Positions 52,991 through 62,723 of a stretch of DNA of 64,000 nucleotides are shown here, piece after piece (position 1 is the stretch's first letter; each line of letters starts with the position of its first letter). This stretch comes from Halobellus clavatus (GTDB lineage: Archaea > Halobacteriota > Halobacteria > Halobacteriales > Haloferacaceae), in contig NZ_FNPB01000009.1 of assembly GCF_900107195.1 (NCBI RefSeq), positions 1 to 64,000 on the forward strand, given 5' to 3'. The notes under the pieces are model-generated. The model made no database searches. It was not told the origin of the DNA and was given only the letters and a program-made list of their open reading frames with translations. Made by a program: the position numbers and the translations under genes.

Positions 52991-55900
52991 ATGCCAACAA
53001 TCGGCCTATACACCGCGACCGAGAACGAACTCGGTGCTGTCCAGCAGGCGGCGGCGCGAACTGACGTCGATTTGGTCGTTCGCTCGGAGAGCGACATCGA
53101 CGATCAGGCAGACATCGACGCGTTCCTCGACGAGCTCGAAGATGCGGCGGCGGCGATCTTCTGGCTGCACGGCGCCGAGGAGAGTATGCCAGGCTACGAG
53201 CACGCCGTCAGTCGCCTGGAGGAGGCTGGGGTTCCGCTGGTCGTCAAATCGACCGGTGACGCCTACGCACGTGCGGACACATCCGTCACTGCGACAGACC
53301 GCGACCGAGTCTATGAATATCTGGAGAAAGGCGGGACCAGCAACGTCGCGAACTGCGTTCGGTTCCTCGTCGACGAGTACGGGTCCGCCGCGTGCGACTA
53401 CGACGAACCGGTGACGCTCCCGACGGAGGGAGTGTACCATCCAGACTATCCGGGGGCATCGTACGAAGAACTGATCGATATGGTAGACCCAGAGACACCG
53501 ACGGTCGCCATCTGGTTCTACGAATCTCATTGGACCCACGAGAATACGCGGTACGTCGACGGTCAGGTGCGCGCCGTCGAAGCTCAGGGGGCGGATGCAC
53601 TGCCGGTTTTCTGTAATCCCGCGACGGACAGCGACGAACAGTGGGACGCTGAACGCGTAACCGAGGAGTGGCTTCTGGACGATGGAGAGCCTCTGGTCGA
53701 CGCTGTGCTCTCGTCGTTTATGTTCTCGCTGTCGATGGACGAGCGAGGGCGGGCGGCCGATGATGAGGGGAATGGCGCGGAGACTGTCTTCCTCGACCGA
53801 CTCGGCGTGCCCGTCATCCAAACCGTGACGACGATGCGATCTCGCTCACGGTACGAGAAGAGCGACACGGGCGTTATGGGCTTCGAACTCGCGCTGTCGG
53901 TTGCGCTCCCGGAGTTCGACGGCAACGTCATCACTCATCCAATCAGCGGCAAGGAACGGACCGACGACGAGGCGGGCATCGGAAGCGCGCCGAAACAACA
54001 CTTCCCCAACGATGACCGGGTGGACCACGCCGCGAGGCTCGCGGTCAACTGGGCGCGGCTTCGGCAAACCTCGAACGAAGAAAAGAACGTCGCGGTCGTC
54101 CTGCACAATTACCCGCCGAGCGACGATGGCATCGGTACTGCCTTCGGACTCGACAGTCCCCAGAGCACGGTCAACCTTCTCCAGGAACTTCGCGAGCGCG
54201 ATTACGACCTCGGCGGACGGACACCAACGGACGGTCAGGCCCTGATAGATCAGTTGACCGCGCAGTTAACGCTCGACGACCGCTGGGTCGCCCCAGCGGA
54301 CGTGCGCGACCTGAGCGTCGACGTCGTTCCCCCCGAGCAGTATCGCGAGTGGTTCGCGGCCACGGACGAACGCTTCCAGTCGAACGTCGTGGACGAATGG
54401 GGCGAAGTGCCCGACCGTCCGTTCGCTATCCCGGGTGTTGCGTTCGGGAACGTCCTCGTCACCGTCCAACCACCGCGTGGGTTCGGAATGGACCCCTCGA
54501 AGGTCTATCACGACTCCGACCTCCAGCCCCCCCACGACTACGTGGCGTTCTACGGCTGGCTCCGAAACACGTTCGAGGCTGATGCGGTCGTTCACCTCGG
54601 CACGCACGGGAGTCTGGAGTGGCTCCCCGGCAAGACGGTCGGACTGAACGGCGAGAGCGCTCCGGACCAGCTCGTCGACGACATCCCGAACGTCTACCCG
54701 TACATCATCAACAATCCGGGTGAGGGGACCCAGGCGAAACGGCGCTCGTACGCAGCCATCGTGGATTACCTGACGCCGGTGATGCGCAACGCCGGAACGT
54801 ACGACGAACTGGCCGAACTCGAGGAGCTCGCCGACCAGTACCGCGAAGCCGGGATGAAAGACGCCCGCACCGACGACGGCGAACACCTCGAGCGACTCCT
54901 CCGAGAGAAGGTCGACGAACTGGATCTCGCGGTCGAACTCGGCATCGCAGGTGATGTCGACGAGCGGGTTGAGGTTCGCGGTCCAGAGGAAGCCGGTACG
55001 ACGCTCGCGGAGGGGAGAGTCGATGGAGACGAGATCGACGTCGACGAACTCGTCGAACGTATCCACGGGTACCTCACGGACGTGAAGACGACGCAGATTC
55101 GGATGGGCCTCCACACGATGAGTGAGCCTCCAGAGGCTGACCGTCTCGTCGAGTACCTCGTCGCACTCACGCGCCTGGAGAACCCGGGCGGGCCCAGTCT
55201 CCGAGAGAGTGTGGCCGGCGTGCTCGGCGTCGACTACCAACGGATGCTCGACGAACCGGGAGTGTACGACGACGAGCTGGGTCTGACACTCTCGGAGGCT
55301 GCCGACGAAGTGTACGAGACGAGTCTCGAACTCGTGGAGACGCTGGCCGCCCACGACTTCGACATTCCGGCTTCGGAGAGAGAAGCGGGACCGGAGGATG
55401 AGGGCACTATGAACCTTCTCGTGGTGGACATTGACCCGCTCGGGGACGCACGTGCGAAATCCGGTGCCCACAACGACCTCCGGGACGCGCTGGGGTTCAT
55501 CTGTGAAGAGGTTGCTCCTCGCGTCCGAGGTGCACAGGACGAGGTTCCGAGAACGGCAGACGCCTTGGCCGGCGAATACGTCCCGCCTGGTGGGAGCGGT
55601 GCGCCGACGCGGGGTGGCGTCGACCTGCTGCCGACAGCACGAAACTTCTACACGCTCGATCCACGGAAGGTGCCGGCCAAGAGCGCGTGGCGCGTGGGGA
55701 AGGAGGTCGCGGACGGCATCGTAGCGCGTCACCACGAAGCGGACGGTGCGTATCCAGAAGAGGTCGGCGTCGTCGCGTGGGGGACGCCGACCGTTCGAAC
55801 GCGGGGCGAGACCATCGCCCAAGTGCTGGCGCTGATGGGCGTCGAACCCGAGTGGACCGACGCCGGACGTATCGACGGCGTCACTCCCATTCCTCTGGAC

Positions 55901-56872
55901 GAACTCGATCGCCCCCGGATCGACGTCACCACTCGCGTCTCGGGGCTGTTCCGCGACGCCTTCCCGCAGGCCGCAGGCGTCGTTCACGACGCCGTCGACG
56001 CGGTCGTCGCCCTCGAGGAACCACCCGAGATGAACTACGTCAAAAAGCACGTCGAGGCGGAAGCCGAGCGGCTCGACGAGCAGGGTGTCGATGACCCCGA
56101 AAAGGCCGCCAGACATCGCGTGTTCACGACTCGACCCGGCGGGTACGGTGCGGGCACGAACAAAGCAGTCGACGAAGGGAACTGGGACGACCGGTCCGAC
56201 CTCGCCGACGTGTACGTCCAGTGGGGCGGATACGCCCTCGGGAAGCGAGGGCGCGTCACAGAGGCCCGCGAGTCCTTTGAGCGACGCCTCGGAAGCGTGG
56301 ACGCCACGGTCAAGATCGAGGATACTGCCGAACAGGACGAGTTCGACAGCTCTGATTGGTACGCGTTCCACGGTGGGTTCATCACCGCTGTTTCGGAGAT
56401 TGCGGGCGAGGAGCCAGCCTCCTACGTCGGCGATTCCAGCGATCCCGACAACGTCTCAGTGTACACCAACGAGGAGAAGGTCCGCAAGGCGATGCGCGCC
56501 CGCGTCCTCAACCCTGACTGGCTCGACAGTATGACCGAACACGAGTACAAGGGTGCTGGCGACCTATCGAGTACCGTGGATGTCGTCCTCGGCTGGGACG
56601 CGACCACGGGCGTCGTCAGTGACGCGCTCTGGGCCGACGTCGCCGAGAAGTACGCGTTCGACGAGGACCGTCAGGAGTGGATGCGCGACGTAAACCCGTG
56701 GGCCCTAGAGAGTATTAGTGACACACTCCTCGAGGCGATCGACCGCGGACTGTGGGACGCCGACGACGAGATCGCCGACGAACTCCGGGACATCAATCTT
56801 CGAGTGGACGGTGACATCGAGGCGCGCGCCGGGAGCGCGAGTACACCGGAGGTGTCCAGTGATGACGACTGA
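52991..56872 (+). CDS. cobN: Cobaltochelatase large subunit CobN
   Basis: The 1293-residue protein is full length for CobN. Recognisable stretches are FWLHGAEESMPGYEHAV, WFYESHWTHENTRYVDGQVR, NYPPSDDGIGTAFGLDSPQS, VHLGTHGSLEWLPGKTVGL, and the late RVFTTRPGGYGAGTNKAVDE and VYVQWGGYALGKRG. It inserts cobalt into hydrogenobyrinate a,c-diamide in the aerobic-type route, with ChlID as ATPase. Its presence with CbiX gives the cluster both early and late chelatases. The start at ATG 52991 gives MPTIGLYTATENEL. Confidence 0.95.
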   Translation: MPTIGLYTATENELGAVQQAAARTDVDLVVRSESDIDDQADIDAFLDELEDAAAAIFWLHGAEESMPGYEHAVSRLEEAGVPLVVKSTGDAYARADTSVTATDRDRVYEYLEKGGTSNVANCVRFLVDEYGSAACDYDEPVTLPTEGVYHPDYPGASYEELIDMVDPETPTVAIWFYESHWTHENTRYVDGQVRAVEAQGADALPVFCNPATDSDEQWDAERVTEEWLLDDGEPLVDAVLSSFMFSLSMDERGRAADDEGNGAETVFLDRLGVPVIQTVTTMRSRSRYEKSDTGVMGFELALSVALPEFDGNVITHPISGKERTDDEAGIGSAPKQHFPNDDRVDHAARLAVNWARLRQTSNEEKNVAVVLHNYPPSDDGIGTAFGLDSPQSTVNLLQELRERDYDLGGRTPTDGQALIDQLTAQLTLDDRWVAPADVRDLSVDVVPPEQYREWFAATDERFQSNVVDEWGEVPDRPFAIPGVAFGNVLVTVQPPRGFGMDPSKVYHDSDLQPPHDYVAFYGWLRNTFEADAVVHLGTHGSLEWLPGKTVGLNGESAPDQLVDDIPNVYPYIINNPGEGTQAKRRSYAAIVDYLTPVMRNAGTYDELAELEELADQYREAGMKDARTDDGEHLERLLREKVDELDLAVELGIAGDVDERVEVRGPEEAGTTLAEGRVDGDEIDVDELVERIHGYLTDVKTTQIRMGLHTMSEPPEADRLVEYLVALTRLENPGGPSLRESVAGVLGVDYQRMLDEPGVYDDELGLTLSEAADEVYETSLELVETLAAHDFDIPASEREAGPEDEGTMNLLVVDIDPLGDARAKSGAHNDLRDALGFICEEVAPRVRGAQDEVPRTADALAGEYVPPGGSGAPTRGGVDLLPTARNFYTLDPRKVPAKSAWRVGKEVADGIVARHHEADGAYPEEVGVVAWGTPTVRTRGETIAQVLALMGVEPEWTDAGRIDGVTPIPLDELDRPRIDVTTRVSGLFRDAFPQAAGVVHDAVDAVVALEEPPEMNYVKKHVEAEAERLDEQGVDDPEKAARHRVFTTRPGGYGAGTNKAVDEGNWDDRSDLADVYVQWGGYALGKRGRVTEARESFERRLGSVDATVKIEDTAEQDEFDSSDWYAFHGGFITAVSEIAGEEPASYVGDSSDPDNVSVYTNEEKVRKAMRARVLNPDWLDSMTEHEYKGAGDLSSTVDVVLGWDATTGVVSDALWADVAEKYAFDEDRQEWMRDVNPWALESISDTLLEAIDRGLWDADDEIADELRDINLRVDGDIEARAGSASTPEVSSDDD

Positions 56873-57593
56873 GGACTGCCGAACAGACGGTGGTAGCGAG
56901 GCCGGGAACGCCAGTGACTTCGAGGAGTACGCCGATCTCGGTGCGACGACCGAGAACGCGATGGCGATCGCCGAGACGAGTATGGATCGCGTGCGCGACC
57001 TCGTCCCGGACGAGACGGTGGCCGACCGCATTCGACAGAAGAGTGTCCATGCCACTGGCGATCCAGAGTTCCAGCACCTCGTGCGGTTCACCGGTGAGAC
57101 CGAGGCCGAACCGGTCGTCGCTGGCGCACGGGCGGTCCTCGATGAGCAGCCAATCGTTACCGACATCACGATGGTCAAGGCCGGTATCACTGGTCGCGGT
57201 CACGACTGCCCTGTTCAGAAGGCCATCGGGAACGGTGCCGAACTCGCGAAACAGACGGGCACGACGCGGACGGCTGCGTCTGTCCTCGAACTCGACAAAC
57301 AGGGGGTGTACGACGGCGCCATCGCCGTTATCGGGAACGCTCCGACCGCAGCACTCGCCCTCGCAGACTGTATCGAGGACGGCACGCGCCCGGCCGTTGT
57401 GGTTGCCACGCCGGTCGGCTTCGTCAAAGCTGCGGAGAGCCGGACACGACTACGGGAGGTCGCGGACTCATACGGCGTCCCTGCAATCACGAACGTCGGC
57501 CGTCGCGGCGGAAGTGGGTTGGCAGCGGGCCTGACGAACGAACTCGTCCACGTGGCAAGCGACGTCCGGAGTGGAGAGGTCGACCTCCCGTGA
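56862..57593 (+). CDS. cbiC: Cobalt-precorrin-8 methylmutase CbiC
   Basis: The 243-residue protein has the CbiC/CobH motifs: RIRQKSVHATGDPEFQHLVR (with the catalytic His), ITDITMVKAGI-type strand, AVIGNAPTAALALADCI and PVGFVKAAESR. It moves the methyl from C11 to C12. ATG 56862 overlaps the cobN stop; a GTG three bases earlier is also possible. About 40 acidic residues precede the fold. Confidence 0.93.
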   Translation: MTTEDCRTDGGSEAGNASDFEEYADLGATTENAMAIAETSMDRVRDLVPDETVADRIRQKSVHATGDPEFQHLVRFTGETEAEPVVAGARAVLDEQPIVTDITMVKAGITGRGHDCPVQKAIGNGAELAKQTGTTRTAASVLELDKQGVYDGAIAVIGNAPTAALALADCIEDGTRPAVVVATPVGFVKAAESRTRLREVADSYGVPAITNVGRRGGSGLAAGLTNELVHVASDVRSGEVDLP

Positions 57594-58354
57594 CCGACAC
57601 CTACGATCTAGACTCCGGCCCCGATCCAGCGGCACTGGCGGCATCGGTTCCTGAATCCGGGTCCGTATCTGCGGCGGACCCGGTGTACGCAGTCGGTATC
57701 GGCCCGGGCAATCTGGCGTATCTGACCCCTCGCAGCGAGCGCGCAATCCGCGATGCCGATGTCGTCGTGGGTTTCGAGACCGTCGTCGAGTTCGTCCGCG
57801 AGAAGACGAACGCCGACCTACTCACGTGTGGGTATCGTGATGAGGCCGAGACGCTCGCGAGGTTTGCTGACCGTGTGGCTGAGGGGGAGTCCGGAACGGC
57901 CGTCCTGATGGGAGACCCGAACCACTCGGGCTATCAGTTCGTTGGAAAAGTTCAGGCCGCCGTCGAACGGCCCGTTCGGGTTATCCCTGGTATCTCGTCC
58001 CTACAGGTGGCCGCCAGCAGGGCACGAACACCGATGGAGGAGACGGTCTTCGTGACTCTCCACAAGAGTGGAGAGATCACACCTGACCTCCGTCGACTTT
58101 GCGATGAGGTCGGTGACCGACACCTGCTCGTGCTCCCGCGTCCCTCCGACTGGATGCCGGAAGACATCGCTGCCGAATTACTCGATGAGGGTGCATCCCC
58201 TTCGCTTGGGGCTCTCGTCTTGGAACGGCTGACACACGACGACGAAGAAGTGACGAGGACAACGCTAGGTAAACTCCAAGCACTCACGAACGAATCAGAT
58301 ACCGAAACGTCACCGTTCTCCGATCTGTCGGTCCTCGCGGTTCGGTCCAACTAG
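57590..58354 (+). CDS. cbiE: Cobalt-precorrin-7 C5-methyltransferase CbiE
   Basis: The 254-residue protein has VYAVGIGPGNLAYLTPRSER, ADVVVGFETVVEFV, VLMGDPNHSGYQFVGKVQAA and VIPGISSLQVAASRARTPME, then DRHLLVLPRPSDWMPEDIA, which fits CbiE. With CbiT it makes the C5/C15 methylations. The start is GTG 57590, overlapping the cbiC stop. It ends the cobN operon. Confidence 0.9.
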   Translation: MTDTYDLDSGPDPAALAASVPESGSVSAADPVYAVGIGPGNLAYLTPRSERAIRDADVVVGFETVVEFVREKTNADLLTCGYRDEAETLARFADRVAEGESGTAVLMGDPNHSGYQFVGKVQAAVERPVRVIPGISSLQVAASRARTPMEETVFVTLHKSGEITPDLRRLCDEVGDRHLLVLPRPSDWMPEDIAAELLDEGASPSLGALVLERLTHDDEEVTRTTLGKLQALTNESDTETSPFSDLSVLAVRSN

Positions 58355-58508
58355 CGGATACCGATTCAGCGTCCTCCCGAATCTTCGCTTGTCATAGCTC
58401 TCACTGCTGTCTACGGGCTAGTAGGTCTCTTCTTGTAGCACTATTGCCACGCTCTCGCTGACGGAAATCCGACTCACCAAAACTTATTTGATGGTCTGTC
58501 TCAACCGA

Positions 58509-58530
58509 TAAGACAACCCAAATTGGGTTA
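58509..58530 (+). promoter_or_regulatory. Candidate cobalamin-regulon operator before cbiX2
   Basis: TAAGACAACCCAAATTG matches the element before cbiT at 16 of 17 positions. It runs into AACCCAA-A-TTGGGTT, a perfect 7-bp inverted repeat with one central base, the shape expected for a dimeric winged-helix regulator. It is 32-53 nt before ATG 58562. Confidence 0.55.
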
Positions 58531-58561
58531 ACACAAATAAAATTGTACACGTGGCTAACCC

Positions 58562-59353
58562 ATGACATCCGAATCAATCCTGCTCATCGGCCGTACGACG
58601 AGAAACGCCCACGAAGTACTCGAAGCACACGCCGAGCGTCTCAGGCGGCGTTCCGCCGTCGATGACGTCGAGGTCGCGACGTACGAGAGTGAACCGATCC
58701 GCGAACTCAAAGAACAGTTCGAGCGAATTTCTGCGGATACAGTGTATGCAGTCCCGATGTGTGCTGCACATAGCCACGACACGATCGACGGGGTCCCCGC
58801 CGCGCTCTCCTCTGTCGCTGGGGACGTACACTACTGTGAACCACTCGGTCAGAGTCCGGCCGTCACCGAGGTGATAGAAGAGAAAGGGGCGAATCTGATT
58901 CCGGCATCTGAGGACGTCTCTCTCATCCTCGTTGGGTTCGGGAGTAGTTCGAAACCATACCACCGGCAAACGACCGACTATCACGCAGCTCGACTTCGAG
59001 AACAGTCGGGGTACGGAGAGGTGCTGACCTGCTATCTCCTCCAGAATCCAACAGTCGAATGTGCCCGGTACAACACTAGTAATACTCAGTCGGTGGCTGT
59101 CCCACTCTTTCTGACACGAACCGAAGCGACCGAGAGCAGGATTCCCGGGGAACTCGACCTCGCACGCGGCGGCATCGAGTATGCCGACCCGCTTGGAGCG
59201 CATCCACGAATAACGGACGCCGTTCACGCGGAGGTGGAAAAGCAACGCGCGCTCGCTGGTGACGACAACGCGTCGGCAGCCTCGTTCGAAGCGCAATTGA
59301 CCCGGACGAAACGCCCAATCGCAACTGATGGGGAAGGGATCCAGCGGTACTGA
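58562..59353 (+). CDS. cbiX2: Second CbiX-like sirohydrochlorin chelatase
   Basis: The 263-residue protein has the chelatase fold: ILLIGRTTRNAHEVLEAHAE, VYAVPMCAAHSHDTIDGVPA (metal His), ILVGFGSSSKPYHRQTTDYH and VAVPLFLTRTEATESRIPGE. It lacks the usual GHGSR at the N-terminus (GRTTRN instead) and has no Fe-S domain. It may handle a different tetrapyrrole or metal, or be a delivery protein. First gene of the cbiX2-cobT-cbiA operon. Confidence 0.75.
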   Translation: MTSESILLIGRTTRNAHEVLEAHAERLRRRSAVDDVEVATYESEPIRELKEQFERISADTVYAVPMCAAHSHDTIDGVPAALSSVAGDVHYCEPLGQSPAVTEVIEEKGANLIPASEDVSLILVGFGSSSKPYHRQTTDYHAARLREQSGYGEVLTCYLLQNPTVECARYNTSNTQSVAVPLFLTRTEATESRIPGELDLARGGIEYADPLGAHPRITDAVHAEVEKQRALAGDDNASAASFEAQLTRTKRPIATDGEGIQRY

Positions 59354-59366
59354 TTCGGATCTTAGA

Positions 59367-60371
59367 ATGAAATTCGTTCTCATCGGAGGCGACACCGAGA
59401 CGGCCCGTATCGATGGGATCAGCGCAGCAGGGGCCACCCCCGACGCGATGGTTCACACGCCCAGTGCAGACCTCGAAATCGTCGAATACGATCACCCAGT
59501 CCAGGCCCCGGTCGTTCCGGGGAGCCCGAGCGGCTGCCCAACGCCAGCAGTCATCACTCGCGCTGTCCGCGAACTCCTCGCGTTCGACCTACTGGCCGTC
59601 GAGGCCGGGCTCGCCGGGTCGACGATGGCACCGACAGTCAGGATCGGAGACGAGGTCGGAAGCGACATCCGAACCTCGGATCCGGTCGCGTCGGCTTCGG
59701 ACACGTTCGAAGCCGCTCGTCGGCTGGGTCGCTCCCTGCCCGACGAGGAACTCGTGATCGGCGAGACGATTCCCGGTGACACGACGACTGCCCTCGGTGT
59801 GCTGACTGCACTCGGGGAGCAGCCGACCGTCTCATCGTCGCTGCCGGAGAATCCACTCTCGCTCAAGCGTGGCGTGGTCCGGGAAGCACTGGACACGAGC
59901 AGCATATCGAACGGGAGCGCTGCCGGTACCCCGATAGAGGCGGTTCGGCATATCGGTGACCCAGTCCTCGGTGCTGTGGCCGGATTGACTGCTGGCGCGA
60001 CTGCCGCTGGAAAGAACGTACCGCTCGCCGGCGGCACCCAGATGGCGGCCGCCGCCGCACTCGTTGGACACACGGGCACGGGTAGTTCGCTCTCGCTCGC
60101 GACCACCTCCTTCATCGTTGCCGACGAAACGGCGGGGATCCGCGAGCTGGCGGACGATCTCGACGTCGCGCTGACGGTCACCGATCCCGGTTTCGGGAGC
60201 GTGAGCCATCCGGCGATGGATGCCTACGTGGCTGGTGAGGCGAAGGAAGGCGTGGGAATGGGCGGGGCCTGGTCGTTGGCTGCCGCTGCCGACGTATCGA
60301 TGGCAGCCGTCCGCGAGAAAGTCGCCACCGTCTACGACAGGCTCGTCGGTGAGGAGGTCACTGCTACATGA
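59367..60371 (+). CDS. cobT: Archaeal CobT-like nicotinate-nucleotide phosphoribosyltransferase
   Basis: The 334-residue protein has the TIGR00303-type archaeal CobT layout: IGGDTETARIDGISAAGATP, EAGLAGSTMAPTVRIGDEVG, PGDTTTALGVLTALGEQ, AGKNVPLAGGTQMAAAAALV and KEGVGMGGAWSLAAAADVS. It activates the lower-ligand base by phosphoribosyl transfer. ATG 59367 is 13 nt after cbiX2 and its stop overlaps the cbiA start (ATGA). Confidence 0.9.
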   Translation: MKFVLIGGDTETARIDGISAAGATPDAMVHTPSADLEIVEYDHPVQAPVVPGSPSGCPTPAVITRAVRELLAFDLLAVEAGLAGSTMAPTVRIGDEVGSDIRTSDPVASASDTFEAARRLGRSLPDEELVIGETIPGDTTTALGVLTALGEQPTVSSSLPENPLSLKRGVVREALDTSSISNGSAAGTPIEAVRHIGDPVLGAVAGLTAGATAAGKNVPLAGGTQMAAAAALVGHTGTGSSLSLATTSFIVADETAGIRELADDLDVALTVTDPGFGSVSHPAMDAYVAGEAKEGVGMGGAWSLAAAADVSMAAVREKVATVYDRLVGEEVTAT

Positions 60372-61675
60372 AGGGTATCGTCATTGGCGGTACCCGTTCA
60401 GGCGTCGGGAAGACCGTGGCCACGCTCGCCATCATTCGCGCTCTCCAAGAGCAGGACTATACGGTCCAACCCGCCAAAGCTGGTCCCGATTTCATCGATC
60501 CCAGTCATCACGAGCGCGTGGCCGGTCGGCCGTCGCGAACGCTCGACCGCTGGCTCCAGGGCGACACCGGGCTTCGGCGGAACTACTACCGAGGCGACGG
60601 CGACGTCTGTATCGTGGAAGGCGTGATGGGGTTGTACGACGGCGACGGTTCCAGTACCGCAATGGTCGCCGAGTCACTCGACCTTCCGGTCGTTCTGGTC
60701 GTCGATGCGAAAGCCGGGATGGAAAGCGTCGCCGCGACTGCACTCGGATTTCAGCGATACACCGAACATACCGACACCGACATCGATGTCGCAGGTGTCG
60801 TCGCCCAACGCGCTCACGGCGGACGTCACGAGCGTGGCATTCGCGACGCACTGCCGGACGATTTGATGTACCTGGGTCGTATTCCCCCTCGCGACGATTT
60901 CGAGATCCCCGACCGTCACCTCGGGCTACATATGGGGGACAAAGTCCCACTTCCTCCCGGAGTCCTCGACGAGGCCGCCGAACACGTCCGCACTGAACGA
61001 ATCGTTGACATCGCGCGTACCCCTCCCCACCCTCCCCACGTCGAGCACGAAACACGCCAGCCGGAAACGAACAAGCGAGTTGCGGTCGCTCGTGATGAGG
61101 CGTTCCGCTTCTATTATCCCGCGACTATCGAGCGCCTTCGAGAGCGTGCGAACGTGGTCACGTTCGCGCCGACGGCAGGAGACGAACTCCCAGACTGTGA
61201 CGGCGTCTATCTTCCGGGAGGGTACCCCGAACTGCACGCTGCCACGCTGGAGAACAGTCCTGCGATACGGCAACTCGGCACTGCAGCGGCCGAGGGGTGC
61301 CCCATCGTCGGCGAATGTGGCGGGCTGATGACGCTCGCCGAGACGCTGACTACCACCGATGGCGACACCCACCGAATGGCAGAGGTGCTCCCTGCGGATG
61401 TGCAAATGCACGGTCGATATCAGGCGCTCGATCACGTCGAACTCCGCGCCCGAGAGCGTACACTTACTGCCGACTCGGGGCAGTCCCTGCGCGGTCACGA
61501 GTTCCACTATTCGAGTGCTTCTGTTGCCGGAGACAGTCAGTTCGCGTTCGATGTCGAGCGGGGTGACGGCATCGAAGACGGTCGAGACGGGCTCTACGAG
61601 TACGAGACGCTCGGGACGTACTGTCACGTCCACCCCGCGAGTGGAGCCTTCGATGCGTTCCTCGAGGCGATGTGA
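60368..61675 (+). CDS. cbiA: Cobyrinate a,c-diamide synthase CbiA
   Basis: The 435-residue protein has the DTBS-like P-loop GTRSGVGKT (8-16), AGPDFIDPSHHERVAGR, CIVEGVMGLYDGDGSS and a class I glutamine amidotransferase domain with DGVYLPGGYPE and catalytic C317 in GECGGLM, then HEFHYSS and a C-terminal TYCHVHPAS. It amidates the a and c acetate side chains with ATP and glutamine. It ends the cobalamin cluster. Confidence 0.95.
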   Translation: MKGIVIGGTRSGVGKTVATLAIIRALQEQDYTVQPAKAGPDFIDPSHHERVAGRPSRTLDRWLQGDTGLRRNYYRGDGDVCIVEGVMGLYDGDGSSTAMVAESLDLPVVLVVDAKAGMESVAATALGFQRYTEHTDTDIDVAGVVAQRAHGGRHERGIRDALPDDLMYLGRIPPRDDFEIPDRHLGLHMGDKVPLPPGVLDEAAEHVRTERIVDIARTPPHPPHVEHETRQPETNKRVAVARDEAFRFYYPATIERLRERANVVTFAPTAGDELPDCDGVYLPGGYPELHAATLENSPAIRQLGTAAAEGCPIVGECGGLMTLAETLTTTDGDTHRMAEVLPADVQMHGRYQALDHVELRARERTLTADSGQSLRGHEFHYSSASVAGDSQFAFDVERGDGIEDGRDGLYEYETLGTYCHVHPASGAFDAFLEAM

Positions 61676-61894
61676 GACGGGACACGAAAACGAAACGATT
61701 TCCGGAGGTTCGTCGGTCTCTTCGGAACCATCGTAACGGAGGACAAGCCGGGCGATCCGGGAACCCACCCGTTCACGCGCTTGAAGCGCAGGGCGTCCGG
61801 GGCCACCACGGACGACCGCGCTGTCTGGGTGTACGACGACGAGACGTGGTCCTTCGAGCATCGGGAACCGCCGCTCCCTTTTGAGCCATATTGA
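61676..61894 (+). pseudogene. Coding-like remnant downstream of cbiA
   Basis: The frame that continues after the cbiA stop is open to TGA 61892-61894 and reads FVGLFGTIVTEDKPGDPG, then ATTDDRAVWVYDDETWSFEH, which has haloarchaeal coding character but no start codon. It is probably the C-terminal piece of a lost gene. The rest of 61895-62140 has no supported gene. Confidence 0.35.
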
Positions 61895-62140
61895 AGTGAT
61901 CAGCCTGTCCGCCGGAACGCAACGCCCGACGGTCACACTCTGGGCGACATTGGATCGCGGGACGGCGCCTCCCGCTCGAACGGAGATCTCTTTGGAAACC
62001 GTAGAGACGATGGCCCTCTCGAAATTCGACGAGAGGTACCGGTATCACCGCCGGACCAATCGTCAGGGAGGGATACCGATCCCAATGAGTCACGCGACTA
62101 CAGCGGGATCACGGCCACTATTCGGGATGTGCGGAGAATG

Positions 62141-62482
62141 CTAGTCGGCGGGAGATTCCCCCTCCAGGGAGCTCCCATACTGGTGCACTGCGTAGAACCC
62201 GAGTGCGTACATTCCGAATGCAAACGGTCCGACAGCGAAGATTCCAATCGAGAATATCCCGACCGAGAACACCCCGACAGAAAACACTCCTACGGAGAAG
62301 ATTCCGGCGGAGAGCACACCGAGACTGAAGTTCCCTGCTGCGAGGAACCCGAACGCTGTTTGTCCGGCCGCCAAGACTTCGTACCCCGCGATCGTCTCGA
62401 CACCGGCCAGTGTCAATAGCAGCGCAATCATCAAGAGGCCGATCGCGACGAGACCGCCGGATTCTTGCCAATCTAGTTTCAT
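62141..62482 (-). CDS. Small membrane protein with five-residue G-x-F-S-V repeats
   Basis: This 113-residue protein has an N-terminal membrane helix (GGLVAIGLLMIALLLTLAG). A run of tandem five-residue units follows, GVLSA-GIFSV-GVFSV then GVFSV-GIFSI, repeated at the DNA level as near-identical 15-bp units. It ends YALGFYAVHQYGSS. The regular Gly/Phe/Ser period suggests a stacked coil or tightly packed helices in the membrane. Function is unknown. The start is ATG 62482. Confidence 0.65.
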   Translation of the reverse strand: MKLDWQESGGLVAIGLLMIALLLTLAGVETIAGYEVLAAGQTAFGFLAAGNFSLGVLSAGIFSVGVFSVGVFSVGIFSIGIFAVGPFAFGMYALGFYAVHQYGSSLEGESPAD

Positions 62483-62723
62483 ATCTGTTCGTTCGGCCGA
62501 AGGAACCCTAATTATTCCGCAGACTCTCCTCTGTTAGGAATAATCAGCATATATATGTGTGACATATAAAGTGTCTCTACTGATAGAATCGGTTTTCGTT
62601 ACGACCATCTGCACTTCACTATTTGACAGTTGTGTTGAGAGAGACCGTTTTGGGCCCCTACCGAATTACCGCATCCCACAGAACAGCGCCAGTGACCAGC
62701 GGCCGACGCACCGGGAGACGTGT

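Noticed and set aside
54266-56371. Open frame of about 700 codons antisense to cobN
   Set aside because: It is the mirror of a GC-rich gene with strong third-position bias. It resembles no protein family, and cobN on the other strand is unmistakable.
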